This document shows positions 34,135 to 34,658 of a stretch of DNA of 34,658 bases, piece after piece (the stretch's first letter is position 1; the number at the start of each line of letters is the position of its first letter). Origin of the DNA: Bacillus pseudomycoides (lineage in GTDB: Bacteria; Bacillota; Bacilli; Bacillales; Bacillaceae_G); contig NZ_NUQE01000034.1 of assembly GCF_002582035.1 (NCBI RefSeq), positions 74,207 through 108,864 of the forward strand, read 5' to 3'. The translations under genes and the position numbers were made by a program. The notes under the pieces are model-generated. The model was not told the DNA's origin and made no database searches. It saw nothing but the letters and a program-made list of their open reading frames with translations.

Positions 34135-34251
34135 CTATATTTCAGTATTCTCGTTTCCATATTGAGTGATTTCTTCCATTCTCCAAATCCCGTATGAAAG
34201 TAAACCTCCAATAAGTAGAAACATTGTAATAGCAGTTATCATTAAAGTCAT
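34135..34251 (-). CDS. Tiny membrane protein, possible symporter small accessory subunit
   Basis: 38 residues from the second ATG at 34251, 8 bases after GAAGGTG (the ATG at 34257 is too close to it). One helix, MTLMITAITMFLLIGGLLSY, then GIWRMEEITQYGNENTEI. Size and pattern resemble the small subunits that accompany sodium-coupled methionine/alanine-type symporters, normally encoded right after the large subunit. Here an IS605-type element lies just upstream, so the partner may be beyond it. In-frame codons continue upstream to the element, so it could also be the cut-off C-terminus of a larger protein. Confidence 0.5.
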   Translation of the reverse strand: MTLMITAITMFLLIGGLLSYGIWRMEEITQYGNENTEI

Positions 34252-34292
34252 GAACATTGCACCTTCATAGTGAGTTGCTTTTCCTGTTACGA

Positions 34293-34451
34293 GTGAATAC
34301 CCCCTCCTTATCCACCTTCCGTTCTGATTGAAGGAGGGGCTTCCTGTTTCATAGACCGTTGCATAGTGGGGAATCCCACTGCGTCTTACACAGTCTCCTC
34401 AGGCGTAGATTATACTGTTCGGACATAACCTTGCCCTACAGTTTGTAGACT
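34293..34451 (-). mobile_element. Right end of an IS200/IS605-type element with omega-RNA-like hairpins
   Basis: The minus strand after the tnpB stop runs to GTATTCAC. It contains CAGTGGG/CCCACT hairpin bases (about 34365-34385), and AAGGAGGGG/CCCCTCCTT arms, a typical right-end and omega-RNA scaffold. The likely border is TTCAC at 34297-34293, as in the relic at 24.9 kb. Confidence 0.7.
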
Positions 34452-34658
34452 TTAGCTTGTGATAAGCAATTCTTCTAATCCCTTTTGTAAGATGTTCCGG
34501 CTCGAGTTATAGTCTCTATCCAATACCGTTCCACACTTTGTACAAATATGAGTACGAATAGAGAGAGACTTCCTCACACGATTCTCGCAAAAAGAACAGT
34601 CTTGTGAAGTATACTTTGGTTCTACTTTGATGAGTACACCGCCATGATTTTCGCATTT
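34452..34658 (-). CDS. tnpB: TnpB (RNA-guided nuclease of IS200/IS605 elements), C-terminal part
   Basis: The last 68 codons of a tnpB gene that continues off the right edge. They show the zinc-ribbon CSFC...CTKC (about 21 residues apart), the preceding KVEPKYTSQDC, and the third RuvC motif DRDYNSSRNI with its catalytic Asp; these are the hallmarks of the TnpB C-terminus. TnpB uses an omega RNA from the element's right end to cut at the empty site and help the element persist. Whether a tnpA transposase accompanies it cannot be seen. Confidence 0.93.
   Translation of the reverse strand, partial: KCENHGGVLIKVEPKYTSQDCSFCENRVRKSLSIRTHICTKCGTVLDRDYNSSRNILQKGLEELLITS

Noticed and set aside
1-34658. 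CRISPR array, rRNA, tRNA, prophage
   Set aside because: No regular spacer-repeat array, no rRNA or tRNA-like segments, and no phage structural or integrase genes were seen.

Overview
The window is chromosomal DNA from a low-GC Firmicute, most likely the Bacillus cereus group. The evidence is strong GGAGG-type ribosome sites, TTG/GTG starts, a SAM (S-box) riboswitch before metK, divergent metK/pckA with a CcpN-like operator, an OatA-type acetyltransferase, a DUF3139 protein, and IS200/IS605-type ends. There are no rRNA or tRNA genes, prophage or CRISPR array. The assignment rests on recognised families, not on a database search.

Layout. (1) 1-8.1 kb, all minus: the N-terminal part of a Vpr-like subtilase running off the left edge, a second 1177-residue subtilase with PA domain, EF-hand loop and Ig-like tail, then a NarL-type response regulator and its GAF/HisKA_3 sensor kinase. 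The big protease has a good promoter flanked by two near-consensus Zur boxes, both protease genes share an upstream block with the inverted repeat TAGTTCT-N17-AGAACTA, and the kinase gene has a leader with a long intrinsic terminator. (2) 8.1-14 kb: a low-complexity (possibly spore) protein, a YfhO-like membrane protein, a GNAT acetyltransferase, a TerB-like protein, a Nudix hydrolase, and mobA-moaB. (3) 14-18.5 kb: a divergent catalase, an operon of three small proteins, a glycine/glutamine repeat protein, a gene broken by one TGA, and a lipoprotein. (4) 18.6-22 kb: metK with its S-box, divergent from pckA. (5) 22-29.2 kb: AtpI-like protein, small membrane proteins, EamA transporter, YqkB-like Fe-S protein, NIF3-like protein, OatA-like acyltransferase, APH-like kinase. 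(6) 29.4-32 kb: a complete NMT1/SsuA/ThiY-type ABC importer. (7) 32-34.66 kb: RDD protein, a lipoprotein with HExxH plus ExxxD, a tiny membrane protein, and the 3' end of a tnpB gene with its right end.

How parts work together. metK/pckA are controlled by SAM level and probably by the glycolytic repressor CcpN. mobA-moaB form a translationally coupled molybdenum-cofactor pair. The ABC genes form one operon. The protease/two-component block looks like a secretion module in which one protease may answer to zinc starvation. Three traces of IS200/IS605 ends (24.9, 32.8 and 34.3 kb) show repeated visits by TnpB-type elements: one partial tnpB, one stand-alone right end with three hairpins, and one internally deleted right end.

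The strongest candidates for something undescribed are the Zur-flanked subtilase promoter, the shared element before both proteases, the attenuator-like leader of the two-component operon, and the orphan right-end/omega-RNA-like relics.
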